From the NCBI RefSeq assembly GCF_016464425.1, contig NZ_JADDKQ010000005.1, positions 1-64,000 on the forward strand: DNA of 64,000 nucleotides, read 5' to 3'. A model generated the notes under the pieces. It did no database searches. It was not told where the DNA came from and was given only the letters and a program-made list of their open reading frames with translations. Below, in pieces: positions 36,366 to 43,161 of this stretch. The translations under genes were made by a program, and so were the position numbers. Origin of the DNA: Actinotalea solisilvae. Its GTDB lineage: Bacteria > Actinomycetota > Actinomycetes > Actinomycetales > Cellulomonadaceae. Each line of letters starts with the position of its first letter. Position 1 is the stretch's first letter.

Positions 36366-37010
36366 ATGACCACGACCCTCGACCGGCCCGCCGACGGGCT
36401 CATCGCGCGGATGTTCCGCGTACGTCACGACAACCGGTTCATCTTCACGACCATGCTCATGTCGGCGTGCGTGAGCCTGCTCGCGTCGTTCGTGCTCTCG
36501 GTCGACGCCGTGGTGCTCGCGGCGAACCCCGAGGCCGAGCTGAGCTGCAACATCAACGCGGCGCTCTCGTGCGGTGCCGTCGCGCAGTCGTGGCAGGCCC
36601 AGCTCTTCGGGTTCCCCAACGCGTTCCTCGGCCTGGTCGCGGAGCCGGTGGTCATCACCATCGCGGTCGCGTCGCTCGGTGGCGTGCGGTTCCCGCGCTG
36701 GTTCATGCTCAGCGCGCAGGTCGTCTACACGCTCGGCGTGATCTTCGCCTACTGGCTGTTCACGCAGTCGATGTTCGTCATCGGTGCGCTGTGCCCGTGG
36801 TGCCTGCTCGTCACGGTGTCGACCACGCTGGTCTTCACGACGCTCACGCACGTCAACATCCGGGACCGGAACCTCTTCCTGCCGCCACGCGCGCAGGCCA
36901 GGGCGCAGTGGGCGATCGACCACGAGGTCGACGTCATCGTGGTGTGGACGTTCCTCCTCCTGCTCGCGGCGCTCGTCGCCCTCAAGTACGGACCCTCGCT
37001 CCTGGCCTGA
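36366..37010 (+). CDS. VKOR-family disulfide-generating membrane protein
   Basis: This vitamin K epoxide reductase homologue has 214 residues and reoxidises DsbA using quinone, replacing DsbB in actinobacteria. Four to five membrane helices are visible. The loop cysteines are Cys61 and Cys69, and the quinone-side CxxC is CPWC (Cys143, Cys146). The DsbA-like gene ends six bases upstream. The pair would supply disulfides to exported proteins, including the two-cysteine surface proteins encoded next. Confidence 0.93.
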   Translation: MTTTLDRPADGLIARMFRVRHDNRFIFTTMLMSACVSLLASFVLSVDAVVLAANPEAELSCNINAALSCGAVAQSWQAQLFGFPNAFLGLVAEPVVITIAVASLGGVRFPRWFMLSAQVVYTLGVIFAYWLFTQSMFVIGALCPWCLLVTVSTTLVFTTLTHVNIRDRNLFLPPRAQARAQWAIDHEVDVIVVWTFLLLLAALVALKYGPSLLA

Positions 37011-37019
37011 CCCACGGTC

Positions 37020-37059
37020 CCGGCCGGCCCCGCCTGCTCTGGCAGACTGGGCCGGCCGG
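37020..37059 (+). terminator. Hairpin terminator after VKOR gene
   Basis: Perfect 11-bp arms (37020-37030 and 37049-37059) enclose an 18-base loop. They lie ten bases past the VKOR stop and before the tRNA gene. Confidence 0.8.
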
Positions 37060-37109
37060 TCCGCGGGCGCGCTCCGTCCCGCCCCGGCCCGGCGGTCCCG
37101 CGCCCGCCC

Positions 37110-37181
37110 GCCGCCTTAGCTCAGTGGTAGAGCACCCGCCTTGTAAGCGGACGGTCGTCGGTTCGAATCCGACAGGCGGCT
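37110..37181 (+). tRNA. tRNA-Thr (TGT)
   Basis: A full cloverleaf can be drawn: acceptor GCCGCCT pairs with AGGCGGC, D arm GCTC/GAGC, anticodon loop CTTGTAA with anticodon TGT, and T arm GTCGG-TTCGAAT-CCGAC. The 3' CCA is not encoded. It reads ACA codons, which are rare in this genome. Confidence 0.95.
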
Positions 37182-37509
37182 CCCCGACCCGGCGTCCCCC
37201 CGCGACCCGGGACCTTCGTCCTGTTCCCGGACCGTCACAGACCTGCGCCGATCGGGTGAGCGGTGGGTCCGGCGGAACGCCGTGGTTGTCCCGTTCCGTC
37301 CCGGCTCGTCGGGTGAAAAACGGCTGGCCGTCCGGGTGAACCTGCAGGTCGCAGGCCTGCCGGTGGGTCGTCCCACGCCATCCTCGTGGCACCCCTTCAA
37401 GCGGCGGCCCCCACCGCCCGATGAAGATCAGGACCGGCCACCCACCGGTCCCGCACCCCCCAGTGGGCAGCTTCCCCAGGCTGCCGTCACCCGACCGAAG
37501 GACACCCCC
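37182..37509 (+). other. 328-base gap before secreted-protein gene
   Basis: No gene is seen. The gap contains three copies of CGGGTGA (37253, 37310, 37333), an AT-rich spot GGTGAAAAACGG (37312-37323) and the palindrome CCTGCAGG (37341-37348) in a hairpin-forming region. GAAGGA (37497-37502) is the ribosome site for the gene at 37510. A long 5' leader with regulatory structure is possible, but no c-di-GMP aptamer core was found here. Confidence 0.5.
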
Positions 37510-37929
37510 ATGGCTTCTGCACGCCGCAAGTCCGCTGCCGTCGCGCTCGCCGTCATCGGCGTCGCCGGCCTCTCGCTCGCGTCCGCCGCCCAGCTCAACG
37601 TCAACTCCGCGTCGCTCGGTGCCGCGAACACCGTCGTGGCGTCCTGCCAGCCGAGCGACAACAACCCGGCCACCACGACCGACGCGATCGGCGTCGGCTT
37701 CACCAACGGCTGGAACGCGGGCGCGTACCGGACGACCGAGGTCAAGCTGACGAACGTCAACGCCGCGTGCGCCGGCCTCGCCGTCCGCGTCGCCCTGGTC
37801 GGCACGACCGGCGCGGTCCTGCACGAGTTCACCGGCACGGCCACGGCGGACACGACGACCCTCACCCTGCCCGCGGGCTCCGTGTCCTCCGCCGACGTCG
37901 TCTCGGCGTCCGTCGTCATCGCCGGCTGA
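37510..37929 (+). CDS. Small secreted two-cysteine surface protein
   Basis: This 139-residue protein has a Sec signal peptide (about 1-27: RRK, hydrophobic run, ASA-A). The mature part is about 112 residues, predicted beta-rich, and low in charge. Two cysteines, Cys46 (SLGAANTVVASC) and Cys87 (NAACAGLAVRVALV), probably form a disulfide. It ends LPAGSVSSADVVSASVVIAG. The same cysteine pattern recurs in the protein at 40747-41163 and in the C-terminal part of the signal peptidase directly downstream (37 bases). I cannot name the family. The size, location beside a SipW-type peptidase and repetition suggest a surface fibre or biofilm subunit. Confidence 0.8.
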   Translation: MASARRKSAAVALAVIGVAGLSLASAAQLNVNSASLGAANTVVASCQPSDNNPATTTDAIGVGFTNGWNAGAYRTTEVKLTNVNAACAGLAVRVALVGTTGAVLHEFTGTATADTTTLTLPAGSVSSADVVSASVVIAG

Positions 37930-37966
37930 CCGCTCCACCCGCCCGGACCTACCCGTCCCGACGTCC

Positions 37967-39370
37967 GTGGGACCCACTGGGAGCACCGAGCACGCCGGCG
38001 CAGGTCACCTGCGCCGGCTGCTCGGCCATGCCCTGACGGTCCTGTGGGTCGCGGCCGCGGTGGTCGCGGGCTGGCTGCTGTGGCCGAGCTCGCTCGGCGG
38101 CTGCACCACCCTGACGATCGTCTCGGGCCGCTCGATGGAGCCCACGTTCTACACCGGCGACCTCGTGGTCTCCCGGTGCGGGCCGGTCGAGGTCGGCGAC
38201 GTCATCACGTACTCCCCGCCGGACGTCGGCGGCGCCCGAGTGATCCACCGCATCGTCGACGGCACGGCCGACGGCTGGGTGGTCCAGGGCGACAACAACG
38301 ACTTCCTCGACCCGTGGACGCCGACCGAGGAGAACATCCTCGGCTCCGCCGTCCTGCACCTGCCCCACGTGGGCCGGTTCGCGTCGATCCTGCTCAGCCC
38401 GCTGACGTGGCTCTCGCTCCTCGTCGTGGCGCTGGCCGTGATGGTCTGGCCCGGCAAGGACCCGGCGGACCCCGACACCCCGGACGCCCCGGACGCCGAC
38501 GGCGGCTCCGGGCCGGCCACGCAGGAGCGCCCCGCACCGCGCGCCGGGGCTCTGCTCGACGGCGTCGGCGCGGCCACGCGGACCGCCCTCGGCGTCGCCC
38601 GCGCCGCCGTGCGCGCGGCGGTGGCCTCGGCGAGCCGGCGCGCGCTCGGCACCCGCCGGGGCCGACGTGCCGCCGTGGGCGCGGCCCTCGCGCTCGCCGT
38701 CGGGCTCCCGCTCGGCGCGGGCGCCGGCGTGGCGCACGCCGCGTCCCTCTCCCTGCGCGCCGCGTCGCTCGGCACGTTCTCCGCGGGCCACCCGTGCCCG
38801 ACGACGGTCCAGGCGGTCTCGTCGGCGGTGTCCGGCGGCACCTCCACCAGCGTGAGCCTGACCTTCGCCTCGGCGGCGTGCTCGGGCCGCACCGTGCGGC
38901 TCGCCGTCGTCACCGGCAGCACCGTGGTCCAGGGCACCGCCCTGGTGAGCGGCACGTCGGCCGTCGTCCCCGTGGCGCACAGCCCGCAGGCCACGACGAC
39001 GGTGGTCGCCACCGTGGACGGCTGGCACCTGCAGCCGACCTACACGCCGCCCGCCGCGCCGGCCGGCAAGCCCATCGACGTCGGCAACCCGACGACGGTC
39101 CTGCAGCCCGTCGTCTACACGACGGTGAGCCCGACCCGCTTCTGCGCCGCGATCGACGTGCAGCCGACCGCCGCACCCGCCACGTGGGCGCTCCGCGTCG
39201 ACCTCAACCAGCGCCCGTTCAACGGCGTCTCGCCCTACGCGCTCGAGCTCCCGGGCTGGCTCAAGGTGGTCGTGGGCGCCGGCGGCATCGTGCACCTCGA
39301 GCCCAACGGCTCCCACGCCTTCGAGCAGCGCTCGTTCACCCTCTGCGCGACCACGCCGCCTGCGCCCTGA
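37967..39370 (+). CDS. SipW/ER-type signal peptidase fused to a secreted domain
   Basis: This 467-residue chimera has membrane helix 1 (about 21-39). A signal peptidase I catalytic domain follows, with Ser56 in SGRSMEPTF, His94 in RVIHRIV (the ER/SipW-type Ser-His form, not Ser-Lys) and Asp109/Asp112 in QGDNND, then membrane helix 2 (about 139-161). Next is an acidic and Ala/Arg-rich linker, then what looks like a second signal peptide: RRGRR (230-234), hydrophobic 236-255, and Ala-His-Ala (256-258) before Ala259. The ~209-residue C-terminal part repeats the two-cysteine pattern (Cys277 in SLGTFSAGHPC, Cys305 in SAACSGRTVRLAVV) of the small secreted proteins. GTG start, with no clear ribosome site. 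It may cleave itself. Confidence 0.85.
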   Translation: MGPTGSTEHAGAGHLRRLLGHALTVLWVAAAVVAGWLLWPSSLGGCTTLTIVSGRSMEPTFYTGDLVVSRCGPVEVGDVITYSPPDVGGARVIHRIVDGTADGWVVQGDNNDFLDPWTPTEENILGSAVLHLPHVGRFASILLSPLTWLSLLVVALAVMVWPGKDPADPDTPDAPDADGGSGPATQERPAPRAGALLDGVGAATRTALGVARAAVRAAVASASRRALGTRRGRRAAVGAALALAVGLPLGAGAGVAHAASLSLRAASLGTFSAGHPCPTTVQAVSSAVSGGTSTSVSLTFASAACSGRTVRLAVVTGSTVVQGTALVSGTSAVVPVAHSPQATTTVVATVDGWHLQPTYTPPAAPAGKPIDVGNPTTVLQPVVYTTVSPTRFCAAIDVQPTAAPATWALRVDLNQRPFNGVSPYALELPGWLKVVVGAGGIVHLEPNGSHAFEQRSFTLCATTPPAP

Positions 39371-39380
39371 CGCCCAGGCG

Positions 39381-40343
39381 TCAGCCTCCGCTGCGCTCGT
39401 GGGCGCGGCGGTCGTCGACGCGCTCGACCGGCGTGAGCTCCGGGCGCTTGGGGCGCCGCGCGTCCCCGCTCGACCGGCCGCGGAGGCGGCGCGTCGCCCA
39501 CGGGTAGGCGTGCTCGCGGAACCACTGCGCGTCCTGCTGGAGCTGCGCGGCGCGCGGCAGCGGGGGGAGCGGCGTGAGGGGGTCGTCCCACGCGGCGTCG
39601 TCGGGCTCCAGGCCGAGCGCGACGAGCGCGGCCTGCGCGACGCGTCGGTGTCCCTCGGTGGTCAGGTGGATCCGGTCGGGTGCCCACATGCGCCAGTCAC
39701 GCAGGGAGCGCATGCCCCACACGTCCATCACGGCGGCGCCGTGCCGGCGGGCGATGGACCAGACGTGCGCGTTGAAGACGCCGACCCGCGCCCTGGTCCG
39801 CCGCACCACCGGGCTGTCCTTGGCGTCCATGCCGGTCGCGAGCAGCACGTCCGCCCCGGCGGCACGCAGGCGCACCACGGCGGCCTCGAGGGAGGCGGCG
39901 AGGGCGTCCGGGTCCACGGCGGGGCGCAGCATGTCGTTGCCGCCGCCGACGAGGCTCACGAGGTCGGGGCGGAGCTCGAGGGCGGCGGGCACCTGCTCGC
40001 GCAGGATGGGCCCGAGGAGGCGCCCGCGGATCGCGAGGTTCGCGTAGAGCAGCGGCTCGGCCAGGGCCACCGCGCCGTCGCCGGCCGCGTCACGCCCGTC
40101 CGCGCCCCGGCCGCCGTCGGCCGCGCGCTCGGCGAGGTGGACGGCGAGCAGGTCCGCCCAGCCGCGGCACGCGAGCGCCGGGTCGACCGCCGTCGTCGTC
40201 GCGGGCGGGGCGCCCCCGGGCACGTCCCACAGCCCCTCGGTGAAGGAGTCGCCGAGGGCGACGTAGCGCCGCCAGGGCGCGCGGGGAGCGTCACCCGGAA
40301 GCGGGTTCTGGTCGGAGCCGTGCGGCAAGCGGGTGAAACTCAC
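39381..40343 (-). CDS. SGNH/GDSL-family hydrolase
   Basis: This 320-residue serine esterase-like protein has block I YVALGDSFTEG (nucleophile Ser), block III GGGNDM and block V DRIHLTTEGH with the catalytic Asp and His. Relatives deacylate lipids or remove acetyl groups from polysaccharides. A GTG at 40343 is chosen because the upstream frame overlaps the riboswitch and lacks homology; CACACT seven bases upstream may be a leaderless -10. No signal peptide is apparent with this start, so it appears cytoplasmic. It sits between the two secreted-protein genes on the other strand, ten bases from the peptidase stop. Confidence 0.85.
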   Translation of the reverse strand: MSFTRLPHGSDQNPLPGDAPRAPWRRYVALGDSFTEGLWDVPGGAPPATTTAVDPALACRGWADLLAVHLAERAADGGRGADGRDAAGDGAVALAEPLLYANLAIRGRLLGPILREQVPAALELRPDLVSLVGGGNDMLRPAVDPDALAASLEAAVVRLRAAGADVLLATGMDAKDSPVVRRTRARVGVFNAHVWSIARRHGAAVMDVWGMRSLRDWRMWAPDRIHLTTEGHRRVAQAALVALGLEPDDAAWDDPLTPLPPLPRAAQLQQDAQWFREHAYPWATRRLRGRSSGDARRPKRPELTPVERVDDRRAHERSGG

Positions 40344-40442
40344 GGGGGCAAGTGTGCTCCGATGCCCCAGCAGCGCCCAATCCGGGCACGTCGTGCGGGT
40401 GAGAGCGCTGGACGCACCGGGGTGCCGGGGGCATCCTGAACA

Positions 40443-40521
40443 GGTCAGCGACAAAGGCAAACCCTCCGCGAGGTGGGGACGCAAAGCCACGGGGCCCTCG
40501 AGGTCAGCCGGGTTACCGAAC
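40443..40521 (+). promoter_or_regulatory. Cyclic-di-GMP-I (GEMM) riboswitch aptamer
   Basis: The core features of the class I c-di-GMP aptamer are present in order: AAAGGCAAACC, a stem closed by a GCGA GNRA tetraloop (40468-40471), GGGACGCAAAGCC (through 40488), a second stem region, and GCCGGGTTACCG (40507-40518). CATCCT at 40432-40437, with CTGGAC 18 bases upstream of it, may be the promoter and would start the RNA at about 40443. It precedes a 31-codon frame and then the secreted protein at 40747. c-di-GMP commonly controls surface adhesion and biofilm genes. Confidence 0.92.
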
Positions 40522-40533
40522 GTGAGGTGTCAC

Positions 40534-40629
40534 ATGAGCAGCACGCTCCCCCAGCGGTCCCGCTCCACCCTCCCCTCCCTCTGCGCCGAGCGCGCGTCCC
40601 TCGGGCTGTCCGCCCCACCCGCGTCCTGA
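40534..40629 (+). CDS. Possible 31-residue leader peptide
   Basis: A short frame, MSSTLPQRSRS..., starts 13 bases after the aptamer. Nearly all codons (29 of 30 after ATG) end in G or C. Its likely ribosome site, GAGGTG, is looped within the small hairpin GTGA-GGTG-TCAC that touches the ATG, so aptamer folding could open or close it. It is Ser/Pro/Arg-rich, with no membrane segment and no known family. It could be a regulatory leader peptide, a small protein or chance. Confidence 0.4.
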   Translation: MSSTLPQRSRSTLPSLCAERASLGLSAPPAS

Positions 40630-40652
40630 GCCTCGTCTCGGGACGCTCTTCC

Positions 40653-40723
40653 GCATCCCCCACGCGGGGCATGCTCCCGCCGGCAGGACGCCGGCACACG
40701 GGATCACCGGACGGAACCGGTGA
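40653..40723 (+). promoter_or_regulatory. Three leader hairpins after the riboswitch
   Basis: Stems at 40653-40674 (GCAT-CCCC with GGGG-C-ATGC), 40679-40695 (GCCGGC/GCCGGC) and 40704-40723 (TCACCGG/CCGGTGA) lie between the aptamer and the AGGAGG at 40735. None has a T tail. They may be the expression platform acting through Rho access or translation. Confidence 0.5.
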
Positions 40724-40746
40724 GCGGGACCACCAGGAGGGTGGAG

Positions 40747-41163
40747 ATGGACAGCAGGACCCGGAAGGCGGCGTCGGTGGCCCTCGTGGCGCTGGCGCTG
40801 GTGGGGGTGCGCACGGCGGCCGCAGCGGGCGCCGACCAGGGCCTGGGGGCCCAGGAGATCGTGCTCGGCGCGGACGAGCTGCAGGGGTGCAGCGAGTCCG
40901 AGGTCGGGATCGACTACGACGTCGCCTACGACGCCGCACTGCAGGGATACGGGGTGAGCGCGGCCCGGCTGTCGGGGCTGGACGCGGCTTGCCAGGGACG
41001 CGACGTCGTCGTGACCCTCAGCGGACCCGGGGGGGTCCCGCTGGCCGAGGTGTCCGCAGTGGTCGGTGCGTCGGAGATGACGATCGCAGTGCCGGCGGGT
41101 TCGCCGGTGGCGGCCGAGCAGCTCACGGGGGTGAGCGTCGTGCTCGGCGACGCCGAGGTCTGA
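40747..41163 (+). CDS. Riboswitch-linked small secreted two-cysteine protein
   Basis: This 138-residue protein has a signal peptide (about 1-27, ending in an Ala run). The mature domain has two cysteines, Cys48 (VLGADELQGC) and Cys82 (DAACQGRDVVVTLSGPGG), and ends IAVPAGSPVAAEQLTGVSVVLGD. The pattern (LGA-x-C, then AAC-x-G with a V-x-V strand, then PAGS and a VSVV strand) matches the proteins at 37510 and in the peptidase tail. It is more acidic than its relative. A strong AGGAGG lies six bases before the ATG. The c-di-GMP aptamer is about 225 bases upstream in the same transcript. Confidence 0.8.
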   Translation: MDSRTRKAASVALVALALVGVRTAAAAGADQGLGAQEIVLGADELQGCSESEVGIDYDVAYDAALQGYGVSAARLSGLDAACQGRDVVVTLSGPGGVPLAEVSAVVGASEMTIAVPAGSPVAAEQLTGVSVVLGDAEV

Positions 41164-41183
41164 GGACCTCGGCCGGCTGACGG

Positions 41184-41213
41184 GGCGCCGCCCCCTGGGG
41201 AGGGGGCGGCGCC
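41184..41213. terminator. Perfect 13-bp bidirectional terminator
   Basis: Arms 41184-41196 and 41201-41213 enclose a GGGG loop between the riboswitch-linked gene and the convergent ung. Confidence 0.88.
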
Positions 41214-41238
41214 GTCGGTCAGCAGGGGTGGACGGCCT

Positions 41239-41946
41239 TCAGGGCGCGTCCGGAGCCCCGCCCGGGGGCTGGTCGGGGGACCAGCGGACGGGCGGGGCGC
41301 CCTGCTCCTGCAGCAGCGCGTCCACGCGCGAGAACGGCCGCGAGCCGAAGAAGCCGCGCGAGGCCGAGAGCGGGCTCGGGTGGACGCTCGCAACCACGGG
41401 CACGCGGCCCAGCAGCGGACGCACCTCCTGCGCGTCCCGCCCCCACAGCACCGCGACGAGCGGCCCACCGCGCTCGACGAGCGCCGCCACGGCGCGGTCC
41501 GTCACCTCCTGCCAGCCGAGCCGCCGGTGGGACCCCGGCTCGCCCGCGCGGACCGTGAGGACGCGGTTGAGCAGCAGGACGCCCTGCTCGGCCCAGTCCG
41601 AGAGGTCGCCGTCCGGGCCGCGCACCGCGCCGACGTCGTCCGCGAGCTCGCGGTGGATGTTCTGGAGCGACCGCGGCAGCGGGCGCACGCCGCGCGCGAC
41701 GGAGAAGGAGAGGCCGACGGCGTGCCCGGGCGTGGGGTAGGGGTCCTGGCCGATCACCAGCACCCGCACCTCGGCGAGCGGACGGGCGAAGGCGCGCAGG
41801 ACGGCGTCGGGCGCGGGGAGCCACGCGCGTCCCGCGGCCGTCTCGGCGCGCAGTGCGTCGCCGATCGCCCGCAGCCGGGGTTCGACCGGCGCGAGCGCGT
41901 GCGCCCAGTCCGGCGCCATGAGCGCGTCGAGGGGCTGGCGGACCAC
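41239..41946 (-). CDS. ung: Uracil-DNA glycosylase, family 1
   Basis: This 235-residue UNG excises uracil from DNA. The water-activating loop is [17 protein letters not shown] (Asp68, Tyr70), the uracil-binding Asn lies in LLLNRVLTV, and the minor-groove intercalation loop is [19 protein letters not shown]. The GTG start at 41946 is fixed by TAGGGT six bases upstream, predicting a leaderless mRNA. Confidence 0.96.
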   Translation of the reverse strand: MVRQPLDALMAPDWAHALAPVEPRLRAIGDALRAETAAGRAWLPAPDAVLRAFARPLAEVRVLVIGQDPYPTPGHAVGLSFSVARGVRPLPRSLQNIHRELADDVGAVRGPDGDLSDWAEQGVLLLNRVLTVRAGEPGSHRRLGWQEVTDRAVAALVERGGPLVAVLWGRDAQEVRPLLGRVPVVASVHPSPLSASRGFFGSRPFSRVDALLQEQGAPPVRWSPDQPPGGAPDAP

Positions 41947-41952
41947 GCGCCG

Positions 41953-41958
41953 ACCCTA
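41953..41958 (-). promoter_or_regulatory. -10 element, leaderless ung
   Basis: TAGGGT on the minus strand lies six bases before the ung GTG. Confidence 0.7.
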
Positions 41959-42012
41959 GTTCGGCCCGGCCGCCGGGAGGCGTGCGCGACGCGCCGGGGC
42001 GACGCGCCGGGC

Positions 42013-42044
42013 GAATGACACGTCTGTCATTCCGCGTCTACCAT
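42013..42044 (+). promoter_or_regulatory. Promoter with overlapping palindrome
   Basis: GAATGACA-CGTC-TGTCATTC (42013-42032) is a perfect dyad. It contains ATGACA (42015-42020), which is 18 bases from TACCAT (42039-42044), a good -35/-10 pair for the DUF3263 gene. A repressor binding the dyad would block the -35. Confidence 0.65.
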
Positions 42045-42108
42045 GGCCGAGCAGGACAGGCACGAAGGCACGACCCGGCCTCACCACGGGCAGCACCGAG
42101 GAGGACGC

Positions 42109-42426
42109 ATGGACGCGACGGGCGCGACCGCCACCGCCGAGCGGGCGGTCCCGAACGGCAGCCGCACCGGCGTCGGCGAGCTCTCCGAGCGCGACCAGGA
42201 GATCCTCGCGTTCGAGCGGCAGTGGTGGAAGTACGCGGGCGCCAAGGAGCAGGCCGTCAAGGAGCTCTTCGACATGTCCGCGACGCGGTACTACCAGGTG
42301 CTCAACGCGCTCATCGACTCGCCCGCCGCGCTCGCCCACGACCCGATGCTCATCAAGCGCCTGCGCCGCATGCGGTCCTCGCGCCAGCGGGCGCGTACCG
42401 CGCGTCGCCTGGGCATCGACGCCTGA
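42109..42426 (+). CDS. DUF3263 small helix-turn-helix protein
   Basis: This 105-residue actinobacteria-specific protein has the DUF3263 core ELSERDQEILAFERQWWKYAGAKEQAVKELFDMSATRYYQVLNALID, which reads as a compact helix-turn-helix. A basic C-terminus (RLRRMRSSRQRARTARRLG) follows. It is probably DNA-binding, but its targets are unknown. The ATG at 42109 follows GAGGAGGA; an upstream ATG at 42043 lies within the -10. It precedes a LytR_C gene, an order I have seen as common in actinobacteria. Confidence 0.87.
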   Translation: MDATGATATAERAVPNGSRTGVGELSERDQEILAFERQWWKYAGAKEQAVKELFDMSATRYYQVLNALIDSPAALAHDPMLIKRLRRMRSSRQRARTARRLGIDA

Positions 42427-42456
42427 GCCCCCTGCCCGGCCGCTAGCCTGTCCGCC

Positions 42457-43068
42457 GTGAAGGCCGGCGACTACCCCTACCCCGCGGACGAGTTCGACGC
42501 TGCGGACGCCCGGGGTGGTCCTCGCGGAGTGCACCGCGCGCCGCGCTCGAGCCGTAGCCGCTGGCTGCCGTTCCTCGTCGTGCTCGTCCTCTTCCCCCTG
42601 CTCGCCTACGGCGTCGTGACGTGGCTGTCCGACTGGCCCGGGCTGGGCGGTGCGCAGGAGACGCCGTCGGACACGTCCGACGGCGGCGAGGACGAGGGCA
42701 CCGCGGAGGAGCCCACGACGGACCCGGCCGCGACCGACCCCGCGACCGAGGTCCCCGAGCAGCCGGAGGCGCCCCCGCCGCCGGTCGCGGACCTCGCGGC
42801 GCCCGTGGCGGTCTACAACTCGACCTCGACGTCGGGCCTGGCGGGCGGCGCGGCGGGCCGGCTCGAGGACGCGGGCTTCACGTCCGTGACGCCCGACGAC
42901 TGGGAGGGCGACGACCCCGACGCGTCCGTCGTCCTCTACGCGACCGCGGCCGACGTCGCGACGGCGCAGCTCGTCGCGTCGACGCTCGGCATCGCGGCCG
43001 TGCAGGAGGACGCCGCGCAGGCGCCCGAGGGCGTCGTCGTGGTGCTCGCGGACGACTACGAGCCCTGA
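42457..43068 (+). CDS. LytR C-terminal-domain membrane protein
   Basis: This protein of 203 residues has a cytoplasmic N-terminus, one membrane helix (about 37-57), a Pro/Glu/Thr/Asp-rich spacer (about 65-112), and an external LytR_C domain (VAVYNSTSTSGLAGGAAGRLEDAGF ... VVLADDYEP). The domain occurs in cell-wall assembly proteins; its function alone is unknown. The GTG at 42457 lies seven bases after TAGCCT (42444-42449), so it has its own leaderless promoter despite sitting 30 bases behind DUF3263. Confidence 0.87.
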   Translation: MKAGDYPYPADEFDAADARGGPRGVHRAPRSSRSRWLPFLVVLVLFPLLAYGVVTWLSDWPGLGGAQETPSDTSDGGEDEGTAEEPTTDPAATDPATEVPEQPEAPPPPVADLAAPVAVYNSTSTSGLAGGAAGRLEDAGFTSVTPDDWEGDDPDASVVLYATAADVATAQLVASTLGIAAVQEDAAQAPEGVVVVLADDYEP

Positions 43069-43161
43069 CCCGCGCCGCCGGGCCGTCGTGACCGCGGCCG
43101 TCCGGTCGCCGCCCGGGCGCAGAGCCCGGAGGATGGGTGCGGGCGACGACGGGAGGCGGGC

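Noticed and set aside
37110-37260. tRNA-Thr as an integration site
   Set aside because: No repeat of the tRNA 3' end, integrase or phage-like gene was found nearby.
37271-37295. ECF-sigma promoter (GGAAC ... GTT)
   Set aside because: The spacing of 14 bases is too short for known ECF promoters.
37182-37509. Second c-di-GMP riboswitch before the first secreted-protein gene
   Set aside because: The essential GCAAACC and GACGCAAAGCC segments are absent. Only repeats of CGGGTGA and a small hairpin are present.
40344-40490. Longer N-terminus for the SGNH hydrolase
   Set aside because: The extra 49 residues would be antisense to the riboswitch and show no signal peptide or homology; the GTG at 40343 fits better.
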